Shown: piece by piece, positions 1 to 6,232 of the stretch
How positions within the stretch are numbered: position 1 is the first letter of the stretch
Layout: every line of letters starts with the position of its first letter
Assembly: GCA_035620895.1 (NCBI GenBank)
Contig: DASPFY010000046.1
Span: 1-11,845 of the forward strand
From: TA-21 sp035620895
GTDB taxonomy: Archaea; Thermoproteota; Nitrososphaeria; Nitrososphaerales; Nitrososphaeraceae
Length of the DNA: 11,845 bases
Reading direction: 5' to 3'
The notes under the pieces: generated by a model
The model's database searches: none
Seen by the model: only the letters and a program-made list of their open reading frames with translations
Told to the model about the DNA's origin: nothing
Translations under genes and position numbers: made by a program

Positions 1-227
1 CCTCCTTTGTCTGCATTCTCTCCTGGCTTAATTATAGGATCAGTCGGTTTGATCATAGTGCCTGAATCATCATTTGTCAAGTTTTTGTCCCACACAAAAT
101 AACCGCCACCGCCGTCACCCGAATCAGAATACCCGCGAACAAGGACGCAAGGAAAATCAGAAGCTGGAATATTACTTCTCTTTGAAATTGTTCTTAACTC
201 TGAAATCGTGTCGACACATTCAACCAT
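1..227 (-). CDS. Partial beta-helix / tail-spike-like protein, N-terminal 75 residues
   Basis: A minus-strand frame opens with ATG at 227 and runs off the left edge without a stop (75 codons visible). The N-terminal part reads VDTISELRTI; residues 29-47 read LVRGYSDSGDGGGGYFVWD, followed by a DDSGTMIKP segment. The pattern 'IxxLR...vlVrGYxxxGDGGGGxFxWD...DdgGtxI' is, from memory, the typical entry to right-handed parallel beta-helix proteins of the pectate-lyase/tail-spike superfamily (glycan-binding or glycan-cleaving). No signal peptide is visible, as is common in this family. An AT-rich TATA-like stretch (minus strand, about 250-262) lies roughly 25-30 bp upstream, consistent with a leaderless transcript. 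The catalytic or binding part lies outside the window, so the activity cannot be judged. Confidence 0.7.
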   Translation of the reverse strand, partial: MVECVDTISELRTISKRSNIPASDFPCVLVRGYSDSGDGGGGYFVWDKNLTNDDSGTMIKPTDPIIKPGENADKG

Positions 228-384
228 ACTAGCGTAACAATAGCACTGGATAGATAAGTATTTCAAGTGTAAAAGATAAGGATTAAATCTTCGTATTATT
301 GACCAGTGTGGAATTCCACATGATTCCCATTGCACTCGGACTAAATGAGGAAGGTAACTTAAAAAATTGATTAAATTATAGGTG

Positions 385-469
385 AAAAAGCTAAATACTA
401 GTTAACAGAACTCGATTACATGCACTGTCCGAATCCCACCGAACCTGTATATCTTTACTATTATTAGTA
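385..469 (+). repeat. Dispersed intergenic repeat, copy 1 (full length, partly diverged)
   Basis: The copy starts with AAAAGCTAAATA, continues with AACAGAACTCGATTACATGC, and contains the invariant 20-mer TGTCCGAATCCCACCGAACC at 426-445. It ends with an AT-rich tail containing ATTATTAGTA. Copies at 5058 and 7670 carry the same 20-mer and the same order of blocks. The 3' GAACCCGAAT motif has decayed here to GAACCTGTAT. Confidence 0.85.
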
Positions 470-522
470 TCAAAATAATTTGTCAAATAAATTCCTATAG
501 TTAGTAGTTCCGCATGATGTTT

Positions 523-529
523 AAAAAAA
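523..529 (-). terminator. Oligo-T termination signal after the OsmC gene
   Basis: Seven consecutive T on the minus strand lie about 32-38 bases past the OsmC stop codon. Archaeal RNA polymerase commonly terminates at oligo-T without a hairpin, and none is visible here. Assignment is by position and composition only. Confidence 0.45.
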
Positions 530-560
530 TTGGGGATACTTAATACAGCCCCCTTGACGA

Positions 561-1148
561 TTATTGTTTCTTTTCCATGCTTACTTGGATTGGTGTTGGG
601 TGTGAAATTATGTCGAATACTGGTGATCGCTTCTGTGCCAGCTCTACGAGTTCTGTCAACTTCTCTTCCGGAACATCTGCCTTGATTTTGAAACTGACGT
701 TAATTTTCTCATATCCATTTCTGACACTTTCATCCATTCCTAGAAACCCATGAAGGTCAAGATTTCCCGACAGGGTTGATTCTACCTCTTCTATTTTTAT
801 TCCCTGTGCCGCAGCATGGTAAATGAGGCTTGTTGTTAAACAACCATTCAGTGCTGCAAGAGCGTATTCAACTGGGTTTGCTCCGTGATCCTCTCCCAGG
901 AGAACTGGTGGTTCATCTTTCTCGAATACAAAGGCTTCCCTTCTATCATGGGTTTGACATGCACCATAGAAATCTTTGATGGTTGTACGGTTGTGTCCGC
1001 CTGTCACCCATTTTCCCTTGGCTCGAAAATTGAATTTTGCGATCGTGGGGTTTTCCTGAATGGCAGTTACTGTACCAAATAATTTGGTAACATTAACTCC
1101 ATTTACGATTTTTTCGTTTTCAGTTTCTTTTTGATTTATTTGATTCAT
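561..1148 (-). CDS. OsmC family protein (peroxiredoxin-like), single active-site Cys variant
   Basis: OsmC/Ohr proteins are cytoplasmic thiol peroxidases that reduce organic hydroperoxides, although some subfamilies act on other thiol or acyl substrates. The diagnostic block DHGANPVEYALAALNGC is at residues 87-103 from the chosen start; its Cys is the usual first OsmC cysteine. The second cysteine of the classic CPV motif is replaced by Ser in the C-terminal KRSPVFDIIS. Another Cys sits in GACQTHDR. The length, about 195 aa, is somewhat more than a minimal OsmC because of an N-terminal extension. An ATG at 1163 would add MISYS, but it lies inside a palindromic operator and only about 12 bp from the TATA-like AAATATATAG (1171-1180, minus). 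The ATG at 1148 is about 27 bp from that TATA, as expected for a leaderless archaeal gene. It is divergent from the RHH regulator, which probably controls it. The family is secure; the peroxidase activity is inferred and weakened by the missing second Cys. Confidence 0.92.
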   Translation of the reverse strand: MNQINQKETENEKIVNGVNVTKLFGTVTAIQENPTIAKFNFRAKGKWVTGGHNRTTIKDFYGACQTHDRREAFVFEKDEPPVLLGEDHGANPVEYALAALNGCLTTSLIYHAAAQGIKIEEVESTLSGNLDLHGFLGMDESVRNGYEKINVSFKIKADVPEEKLTELVELAQKRSPVFDIISHPTPIQVSMEKKQ

Positions 1149-1151
1149 AGA

Positions 1152-1208
1152 ATATGATATCATGATATCACTATATATTTCTTTCTACTATATGATATCA
1201 TGATATCA
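1152..1208. promoter_or_regulatory. Twin identical palindromic operators between OsmC and RHH regulator genes
   Basis: The perfect 16-bp palindrome TGATATCATGATATCA occurs at 1155-1170 and again at 1193-1208. The shared block is 19 bp (ATATGATATCATGATATCA) and the copies are exactly 38 bp apart. Each palindrome is two abutting TGATATCA units, themselves palindromic. The left copy covers the expected OsmC transcription start; the right copy abuts the upstream side of the regulator's TATA box. RHH dimers bind short tandem or palindromic half-sites of this type, so autoregulation plus OsmC control is the simplest reading. The repeats are seen directly; the binding protein is inferred. Confidence 0.8.
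1171..1180 (-). promoter_or_regulatory. TATA box of the OsmC gene
   Basis: Minus-strand AAATATATAG preceded by purine-rich GAAAG (BRE-like), centred about 27 bp upstream of the ATG at 1148 and lying between the two palindromes. Confidence 0.55.
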
Positions 1209-1213
1209 TTATC

Positions 1214-1222
1214 TTTAAATAT
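1214..1222 (+). promoter_or_regulatory. TATA box of the RHH regulator gene
   Basis: TTTAAATAT is centred about 25 bp upstream of the ATG at 1243, so transcription should begin at or next to the start codon (leaderless). The right palindrome ends five bases before it, in a position where a bound protein would hinder TBP/TFB loading. Confidence 0.6.
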
Positions 1223-1242
1223 GCTTGTACCTCAAATAGATC

Positions 1243-1962
1243 ATGACACGAGACTTAATAGTAAGAGGGTTTGATGATAAGGTTCATACAGACCTTGGAA
1301 GGATCGCCAAACAGAAAGGCGTTTCTATAAACTCGATTGTAAAAGATGCAGTAGACATATGGCTAAAGCGAAAGCAAGAAATTCTAAAAAAACATCATTT
1401 GATAATTTATTCAGACGATAAGGATATGTTGAGACTCTTGAAGTCCATGGATAGGCTTGCAGATGAATCTGATTTGTTTAAATCGTTCTGTGGAGCACCA
1501 TCTAGTCCCTACGCAGAGCTTTTGTCTAAGATGAAATGGTATAATGGTACGATTATGCCATATTACTATTCTAATAATATTCAAAATGGAAAAAAGCAAG
1601 ATCAACAACACAATGAAAGGCAAACTCCAAGTCAAAAGGATATCATGAAATATTGTGGTAATGTGATGACAAACATAGCAAATAATGCTAATAATAAACA
1701 ACTATGTTGTATGGATTTCCTTATCAATGATGTAGCAAAGACCTCCCTGAGGCAGGCATTGGATATTGAAGAAGCATACGATAACAACAGACTATCTGGT
1801 TTGATGTATTGTACTTACAAGACTGAGAATTTGTTAAATTCAGAGATAAAGAATATCATTGAATTATTTGAATTGCACGATCAAGTGTTTATACTGAAGA
1901 ACGATGAAATATACAAACTTCATGTAACAAAAGAAAATGTGCACAAGTTGTTCTTAAATTAG
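1243..1962 (+). CDS. Ribbon-helix-helix (CopG/Arc-like) regulator with a cysteine-containing C-terminal domain
   Basis: Residues 3-45 have the RHH pattern: a short strand (DLIVRGF), helix 1 (DDKVHTDLGRIAKQKG), a turn (VSIN) and helix 2 (SIVKDAVDIWLKRKQE). Most RHH repressors are 45-90 aa; this one has about 190 extra residues. That part begins with HHLIIYSDDKDMLRLL, has a polar N/Q-rich linker around 110-135 and ends in a predicted alpha/beta segment. It contains five cysteines (83, 138, 155, 156, 190), including an adjacent CC pair. HHLIIYSDD faintly recalls the start of MEDS/DcmR-type sensor domains, but I cannot assign it. The gene is divergent from an OsmC-family gene across two perfect palindromes. 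My inference is an autoregulated repressor whose C-terminal domain senses a ligand or oxidant, an archaeal analogue of OhrR-Ohr pairs. DNA binding is well supported; the sensed signal is not. Confidence 0.85.
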   Translation: MTRDLIVRGFDDKVHTDLGRIAKQKGVSINSIVKDAVDIWLKRKQEILKKHHLIIYSDDKDMLRLLKSMDRLADESDLFKSFCGAPSSPYAELLSKMKWYNGTIMPYYYSNNIQNGKKQDQQHNERQTPSQKDIMKYCGNVMTNIANNANNKQLCCMDFLINDVAKTSLRQALDIEEAYDNNRLSGLMYCTYKTENLLNSEIKNIIELFELHDQVFILKNDEIYKLHVTKENVHKLFLN

Positions 1963-1977
1963 TAAACAAATCATCTC

Positions 1978-1983
1978 TTTTTT
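1978..1983 (+). terminator. Oligo-T termination signal after the RHH regulator
   Basis: Six T within a pyrimidine-rich stretch (CTCTTTTTTC) begin 15 bases after the stop codon, with a second T-rich patch just downstream. No hairpin is needed in archaea. Confidence 0.45.
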
Positions 1984-2044
1984 CATATTTCTTGTTAAGG
2001 AAACGGGGATGAACATATCACTATCAATACTTGGATCAACAACA

Positions 2045-2401
2045 TTATTCATACACCGAAGAATGACTCTGCCTATTCTGTCCGCCAACCATTCTACTTT
2101 TATTTCGAATTTTTGATTTTCTCGAATCTATCTGACGTGTTTTAAGCAAATCCTTTTCTGAATTTGAGTTCGTTTTAACTGAGGTATTAGGTTCCAATTC
2201 GTGCTTTAATTCAAGTGGTGTTGTATCTATGAATGTATAATTGGCATCAGTCTTCTTAACTATTTTTATTTCGTTTTTCTTTTTTCCCAATTTTCTGTCT
2301 TCCCGTTGCCATCCAGAATCATACCAAGGCTGGCAACGTAACATGGAAACTGAAATATCGCATAACTTGAAACTTTCGGAAAGCTCTAAAAACATGTCCA
2401 C
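2045..2401 (-). CDS. Doubtful hypothetical ORF or remnant, 118 aa
   Basis: The minus-strand frame encodes a polar, Lys/Ser/Asn-rich protein with no recognised domain. The N-terminal part (FLELSESFKLCDISVSMLRC, then QPWYDSGW) looks folded; the rest looks disordered. No good TATA box sits about 25 bp upstream of 2401. The frame remains protein-like (DNSGKVVD) up to a TAA about eight codons earlier, and a further short open stretch precedes that stop, so this may be a decaying gene. The overlapping plus-strand frame at 2241-2462 is less convincing. Function unknown. Confidence 0.3.
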   Translation of the reverse strand: MDMFLELSESFKLCDISVSMLRCQPWYDSGWQREDRKLGKKKNEIKIVKKTDANYTFIDTTPLELKHELEPNTSVKTNSNSEKDLLKTRQIDSRKSKIRNKSRMVGGQNRQSHSSVYE

Positions 2402-2516
2402 TACTTTGCCAGAATTATCTTACGTGGCAGATGCAGAATTGGACACAAGAATAAAGTCGTAACAATGTTATATAAATGAAACTTCCATTAAATATATATC
2501 GTAGACCAGGGGAATT

Positions 2517-2660
2517 ATGAAATTTTCATCGAATAGCAAAGAGCTTCGAGAAATCAAATTTGAATCAGACAGAAATCATCAAATTGGAAATATTAAATAT
2601 GGCATAACAGAACCCGAATACATGGACTGTCCGAATCCCACCGATTCCATGAAGCTATAG
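2517..2660 (+). CDS. Candidate 47-aa small ORF whose 3' third is a dispersed repeat
   Basis: ATG at 2517 follows a strong TATA-like AAATATATAT (2490-2499) at about 22 bp, the geometry used by other genes here. The first 28 residues (MKFSSNSKELREIKFESD, then NHQIGNIKY) are hydrophilic and non-repetitive. From about residue 30 the codons lie in the dispersed repeat (ITEPEYMDCPNPTD). It is either a real small protein that captured repeat sequence, the 5' stump of a gene broken by the repeat, or chance. No homologue is recognised. Confidence 0.25.
   Translation: MKFSSNSKELREIKFESDRNHQIGNIKYGITEPEYMDCPNPTDSMKL
2604..2645 (+). repeat. Dispersed intergenic repeat, copy 2 (central core only)
   Basis: AACAGAACCCGAATACATG is followed by TGTCCGAATCCCACCGA at 2628-2644, matching the centre of copies at 385, 5058 and 7670. 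Both the 5' GCTAAATA block and the 3' GAACCCGAAT plus AT-rich tail are missing. Confidence 0.8.
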
Positions 2661-2810
2661 TTCCTTTATTGGGATCTATTTTTAGATTGTCTTCCCGTTG
2701 AATCTCAAAGAGTAGCCTGATATTGGATTAATTATCCATAATAGTGCGTTCACCAGTATATGCAATTTTAAGGTTATTAAGAAGCTGCTTTCATTAAATT
2801 CGCAAGAATA

Positions 2811-3902
2811 TTGACTGAGCTTGATGTCACCGCTATCATCGTAGCCATTATTTCACTGATCTCATCCCTGGCTGTTCTCATAATTACATATCACATGACG
2901 AGTAGAAATGAATCAAAACTGGAAAAATTAAGGGATGAGTTAGACTACAAAAGCCAAGCACGTAAACGGCTTTATCTGGAATATGAACCACTTTCATTTC
3001 AGCTTGCAGAATTATCTGAACTTGCTATGAGGCGCATTAAAGGCTTAGCAAGGGAAGCTAGAGAAGGTCACTTAGAGCTAGTAGAACACTGGTATACTAA
3101 CGACAGTGGTGATGATATGGTTAATGCAATATACAGATTGCTAGCACCGTTGGCTGTTTTCAGGCTTATGCAACGGAAATTGACTATTGTGGACCTTACC
3201 TTGGACCAATCTGCTGATTTAAGATATAAGCTAGCTAAAGTTCTCTATTTCAGCTTTACACATGACAGCAGACTTGCGTCAAAGTGTTCTCCAACCAGTA
3301 ACTATCTAAATCCAAAGACAGATAAAGAAAAGACAAATCCTGCAGTATATGAAAGACAAGGGATATATCATCAGAGTCGAATTGATATCATGGCGGATGC
3401 TCTCATTTATGGGGATTCCGATAAGACATGGAGAATTAAAACTTTCCACGAGTTTGAAGAAAATTACCGTAAGTCAGGACAAAAAGCGTTTGATCCTATA
3501 AAGTCACTTCTGCATGAGTTCCACCCTAAGACTAAACCTGTGTTATGGCTAATATTGTTACTACAATTGCATATTTATCAAGCCTTAATTGTCTTCCATA
3601 AGGATAAAGTAAAAAATGACGCTGATATCGAATCAAGTTCCCCTTCCAAAGTGATACCAAAAAAAATATTTTCAATTTTCCATAAGGATAAAGTAAAAAA
3701 TGACGCTGATATCGAATCAAGTTCGCCTTCCAAAGTGATACCAGAGAAGATCCTTTCCTACATGAAAAACTACCCTGAAGATATTGATTGGCGTCAACCT
3801 ACTGATAAACAAAAGATTACAGATATCGAGGTATGGGACGAACCCATGAAAGCCATAAAAAGCTACCTGCAAGACAATTGGAAACATTTGTTACAAGATT
3901 GA
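2811..3902 (+). CDS. Membrane-anchored protein of unknown function with an internal 28-residue duplication
   Basis: The frame starts with TTG (TTGACTGAG); no ATG is available before an upstream stop ten codons away. Residues 7-27 form one hydrophobic helix (AIIVAIISLISSLAVLIITY), followed by a probable coiled coil (about 33-60) and an alpha-helical body with EYEPLSFQLAELSE and YRLLAPLAVFRLMQRKLTIV. I have a weak memory of similar anchored proteins with a 'YRLLAPLAVF' signature in bacteria, all of unknown function. A second hydrophobic patch (243-261) precedes two near-identical tandem copies of FHKDKVKNDADIESSSPSKV starting at residues 262 and 290. The C-terminal tail is soluble. The topology is probably a short outside N terminus with the body in the cytoplasm. 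The promoter is weak or unclear. No enzymatic motif is visible. Confidence 0.8.
   Translation: MTELDVTAIIVAIISLISSLAVLIITYHMTSRNESKLEKLRDELDYKSQARKRLYLEYEPLSFQLAELSELAMRRIKGLAREAREGHLELVEHWYTNDSGDDMVNAIYRLLAPLAVFRLMQRKLTIVDLTLDQSADLRYKLAKVLYFSFTHDSRLASKCSPTSNYLNPKTDKEKTNPAVYERQGIYHQSRIDIMADALIYGDSDKTWRIKTFHEFEENYRKSGQKAFDPIKSLLHEFHPKTKPVLWLILLLQLHIYQALIVFHKDKVKNDADIESSSPSKVIPKKIFSIFHKDKVKNDADIESSSPSKVIPEKILSYMKNYPEDIDWRQPTDKQKITDIEVWDEPMKAIKSYLQDNWKHLLQD
3594..3743 (+). repeat. In-frame tandem duplication, 84-bp period
   Basis: The 66-base segment at 3594-3659 recurs at 3678-3743 with one difference (C versus G) by eye. The 84-bp offset is a multiple of three, so it adds exactly 28 codons. 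Near identity, including silent positions, indicates a recent event. Confidence 0.95.
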
Positions 3903-3964
3903 CAATTAAGTATGTAGAATCCATTTGAAATTAAGAATTATAGAATGCCGATTGTTTATTAGAG

Positions 3965-3975
3965 TTTTATATAAT
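3965..3975 (+). promoter_or_regulatory. TATA box of the 6-phosphogluconate dehydrogenase-like gene
   Basis: TTTTATATAAT is centred about 26 bp before the ATG at 3996, predicting a leaderless transcript and supporting that start over the in-frame ATG six bases further on. Confidence 0.6.
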
Positions 3976-3995
3976 GTTGAATGATTGTAATGTAA

Positions 3996-5033
3996 ATGAA
4001 AATGAACATTGGTTTTGTTGGGCTAGGTAAGATGGGAGCTCCGATGACGAGAAAGTTGTTAATGGAACATCACATTGTAAACATTTATGACAAGAATTCA
4101 TCGAACGTCAAGCCTCTGGTTGAGTTAGGTGCTAACAAACAAAATTCAGCAAAGGATATCGGAAAAACTTCAGATTGTATTTTTATAATGGTTTATCCTC
4201 CCGAAGAGATATCTAAAATCATATTTGACGAAAGCGAAGGATTGTTACCAGGAGTTATATCAAAAGTAAGGGACAATGAGACCAACGAATATTCAATAGT
4301 AATAGATGGAGGAAATGCGGATTACTTGGAGTCTATCGAGATTGGAAAAAGGCTTGAAAAATCAGGCATAAAATATATGGACATCGGTTTTAGCGGTGGA
4401 CCTCACGGGGCTGAAAAGAAAGGTCTCGCTGCATTCGTAGGAGGTGATTATAAAGTGTTTATTCAAATTCTTCCTGTGTTGTCAGCCGTCTGCAATGAAG
4501 ACAAAATAAATTATGTGGGTCAAATTGGATCAGGTCATTTTGCAAAAGTAATCGCCCATAACACACTAGAGTATTGTACAATGGGAGCAATAGGAGAAAT
4601 TGCATCGCTATCGAACCAAGTAGGAGATCACAAGAAAATAATGAACGCGGTAAACGACGGACTAGCTCAATCAACATTGGGATCTCTTTATTTGAATTTG
4701 ATAAATGAGGATATAGAAAACACTGGATGTAGAATTGGTTTTACCCAAAATGCCGGTCAATTAGCTCTCAGAGAAGCTAAAAAAAATAATATTGGTATGC
4801 CTTTAACAACAGTTATCTATTATCTGAGAAAAATTTCGGAGGAGTTGTATGAATCCGATAAGATAAGAGAATCAACAAAAAACGACTTGATACAAGATGT
4901 GCTAGATCAACTTGACATGATGGTAAGGGAACAAAAGAACACAGGAACTATTAGAAGTATGGCAATACAAGCTCAATTACGAAAAGCATTTGGCAGACAC
5001 TCTATCGAGAAACGAAAAGATCCACATACATGA
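3996..5033 (+). CDS. 6-phosphogluconate dehydrogenase-like protein (beta-hydroxyacid dehydrogenase superfamily)
   Basis: Enzymes of this family oxidise 6-phosphogluconate to ribulose 5-phosphate and CO2 with NAD(P)+ in the cytoplasm. The N terminus has a Rossmann nucleotide-binding motif GLGKMG (residues 9-14). Family signatures follow: DGGN (104-107), the substrate loop SGGPHGAEKKG (133-143) with VGGD, and the catalytic stretch GSGHFAKVIAHNTLEY with Lys184, Asn189 and Glu192 in the expected places. The DGGN and HFxKxxxHNxxEY combination favours the 6PGDH branch over 3-hydroxyisobutyrate dehydrogenase. At 345 aa it is longer than the short (about 300 aa) archaeal/bacterial GndA form and shorter than the classical form of about 470 aa; the excess is a charged C-terminal tail (after about 315). 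Substrate and cofactor preference cannot be read reliably. No operon partner is adjacent. Confidence 0.85.
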   Translation: MKMNIGFVGLGKMGAPMTRKLLMEHHIVNIYDKNSSNVKPLVELGANKQNSAKDIGKTSDCIFIMVYPPEEISKIIFDESEGLLPGVISKVRDNETNEYSIVIDGGNADYLESIEIGKRLEKSGIKYMDIGFSGGPHGAEKKGLAAFVGGDYKVFIQILPVLSAVCNEDKINYVGQIGSGHFAKVIAHNTLEYCTMGAIGEIASLSNQVGDHKKIMNAVNDGLAQSTLGSLYLNLINEDIENTGCRIGFTQNAGQLALREAKKNNIGMPLTTVIYYLRKISEELYESDKIRESTKNDLIQDVLDQLDMMVREQKNTGTIRSMAIQAQLRKAFGRHSIEKRKDPHT

Positions 5034-5057
5034 AGTTAAATAATCTATGTCAATATA

Positions 5058-5146
5058 GAAAAGCTAAATAATCATGCAACAGAACCCGAATACATGCACT
5101 GTCCGAATCCCACCGAACCCGAATAACTGTTATCATTATTAGTAAA
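5058..5146 (+). repeat. Dispersed intergenic repeat, copy 3 (full length, best preserved)
   Basis: All blocks are present: AAAAGCTAAATA, AACAGAACCCGAATACATGC, the invariant TGTCCGAATCCCACCGAACC at 5100-5119, and the tail with ATCATTATTAGTAA. The decamer GAACCCGAAT occurs twice (5083-5092 and 5115-5124), bracketing the core. It begins about 25 bases after the dehydrogenase stop codon. Confidence 0.9.
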
Positions 5147-5537
5147 CTAATCCATGTTTAAAGTACGGCATTTCTCTTCTCCCATTTAACTTCAACTCTA
5201 CTGAATAAGTTGTGTTGTGTCATAAAATATTGTATACACATCATTGATTAATACTCTTAGGTCTGATGAAAAGAGTCAAGTATAGACACTTGGATTAGAA
5301 CTCATTCTATAGGAAACACTAAAACTGCTCAAATATGAGAATGACTATAATGTTCTCATTCTTTCCATATTCAGGGGTCTAAAAGTCATTTCAAATTTAA
5401 TTTCGTTCACCCGCGGGTCCGAATTGTTAACGGCATGATTAGTACCCGACCCACGACCCACAAGCAAGGTCCAAGTGTTTCTAAATGTTAGCTCCTTTCA
5501 TTATGCTACAATGCTTAAAAGGAATTAAAACCATCTG
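5147..5537. other. Intergenic region before the DnaJ-Fer gene
   Basis: No ORF, tRNA or clear ncRNA is seen. Two local features stand out. One is an inverted repeat, ATGAGAA / TTCTCAT, with an 11-base loop at 5335-5359. The other is a locally GC-rich patch at about 5409-5460 containing the perfect palindrome ACCCGCGGGT (5409-5418) and two GACCC motifs that could pair with the nearby GGGTC. A TATA-like CTTAAAAGG (5514-5522) lies just upstream of the DnaJ-Fer start. Confidence 0.5.
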
Positions 5538-6212
5538 ATGTTCGTTGTTAAAATGTTTTCTGATGATATTATGAACTATTATGCAATTTTAGGAGTGTCA
5601 CAATATGCAAAATATAGAGAAATTAAAGCCGCCTATAGACGTCTAGCTTTGAAATATCATCCAGATAGAAATAATTCGCCTGTTTCTGAAAATAGTATTA
5701 AAATAATAAATGCTGCTTTTGAAGTTCTTTCAGATAAAGATAAAAGAAGACAATATGATGAGAAGCTAGTTAACACTATCATATTACATAAGAAAGAGGA
5801 GGAGACAAAATCACATACATCCTCTTCTCATGCTAGTAGCAGTGCTGCTTATTCTGATTCAGATTATAACAATAGTCATGATATCTACGACAACACTTAC
5901 CTAAGAAAAGGTAAACGAAATGGATTGGATGTGAAATCAGAAGGGGAATCATCGATAAGAAAATCCTTCGGTAAAACGAAAGGTCGTTACCATATATCTA
6001 TTGAACCTAGCCTGTGCATGGCTTTTGGAAGCTGTGAAACACTTGCTCCAAATGTTTTCGAAGTAGACAAGAACAAAATGCTCAATCCAAAAGCAACGGT
6101 AAAGTCAGAAACTGGTAATGATTTTGAATCTATACTTAATGCAGCTGAGACATGCCCAACTAAAGCAATCATATTAAGAGATAGATATACTGGCAGGCAG
6201 ATTTACCCTTGA
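5538..6212 (+). CDS. DnaJ-Fer: J-domain protein fused to a three-cysteine ferredoxin
   Basis: Residues 13-75 form a J domain (NYYAILGV, then the HPD motif at 41-43 and the usual FEVLSDKDKRRQYDE end), which stimulates DnaK/Hsp70 ATPase. Residues about 85-148 are a Ser/Lys/Asn-rich linker. Residues 151-213 are a small ferredoxin: Cys160-x5-Cys166 (CMAFGSC) plus Cys206-Pro (ETCPTKAI). The position that is Cys in 4Fe-4S CxxCxxC ferredoxins is Phe163, and there are only three cysteines, so a [3Fe-4S] cluster is expected unless a non-Cys ligand is used. This architecture is known in Thaumarchaeota and green plants/algae, where plant-to-archaeon transfer has been proposed. A cytoplasmic role in Fe-S or redox-linked protein folding is inferred. 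In-frame ATGs at 5553 and 5571 are possible starts; 5571 lies directly before the J domain. The TATA-like CTTAAAAGG (5514-5522) favours an early start. Confidence 0.93.
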   Translation: MFVVKMFSDDIMNYYAILGVSQYAKYREIKAAYRRLALKYHPDRNNSPVSENSIKIINAAFEVLSDKDKRRQYDEKLVNTIILHKKEEETKSHTSSSHASSSAAYSDSDYNNSHDIYDNTYLRKGKRNGLDVKSEGESSIRKSFGKTKGRYHISIEPSLCMAFGSCETLAPNVFEVDKNKMLNPKATVKSETGNDFESILNAAETCPTKAIILRDRYTGRQIYP

Positions 6213-6232
6213 AGTTATAAGAAATAAGGATA

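Larger units (their letters stand above)
228..560. other. Intergenic region with one dispersed repeat
   Basis: These 333 bases separate two minus-strand genes. No convincing ORF or RNA gene was seen. They hold the putative promoter of the left-edge gene, a full copy of the dispersed repeat (385-469) and a T7 tract after the OsmC gene. At 330-345 the sequence ACTCGGACTAA resembles the ATTCGGACTAA after the first secreted-protein cassette (about 7294-7304), so it may be another repeat fragment. Confidence 0.6.

Noticed and set aside
426..445. Repeat core as part of a tRNA gene (T-arm-like TCCGAATCCC)
   Set aside because: No acceptor, D or anticodon stem could be assembled around any copy; only a fragmentary resemblance remains.
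2241..2462. Plus-strand 73-codon frame opposite the doubtful minus ORF
   Set aside because: Its Phe-rich N terminus is the complement of a Lys-rich stretch on the other strand; no promoter or domain was seen.
5262..5300. TGATGA near CTGA resembling box C/D sRNA elements
   Set aside because: The C box lacks the leading purine and no D/D'/C' boxes follow at the required spacing.
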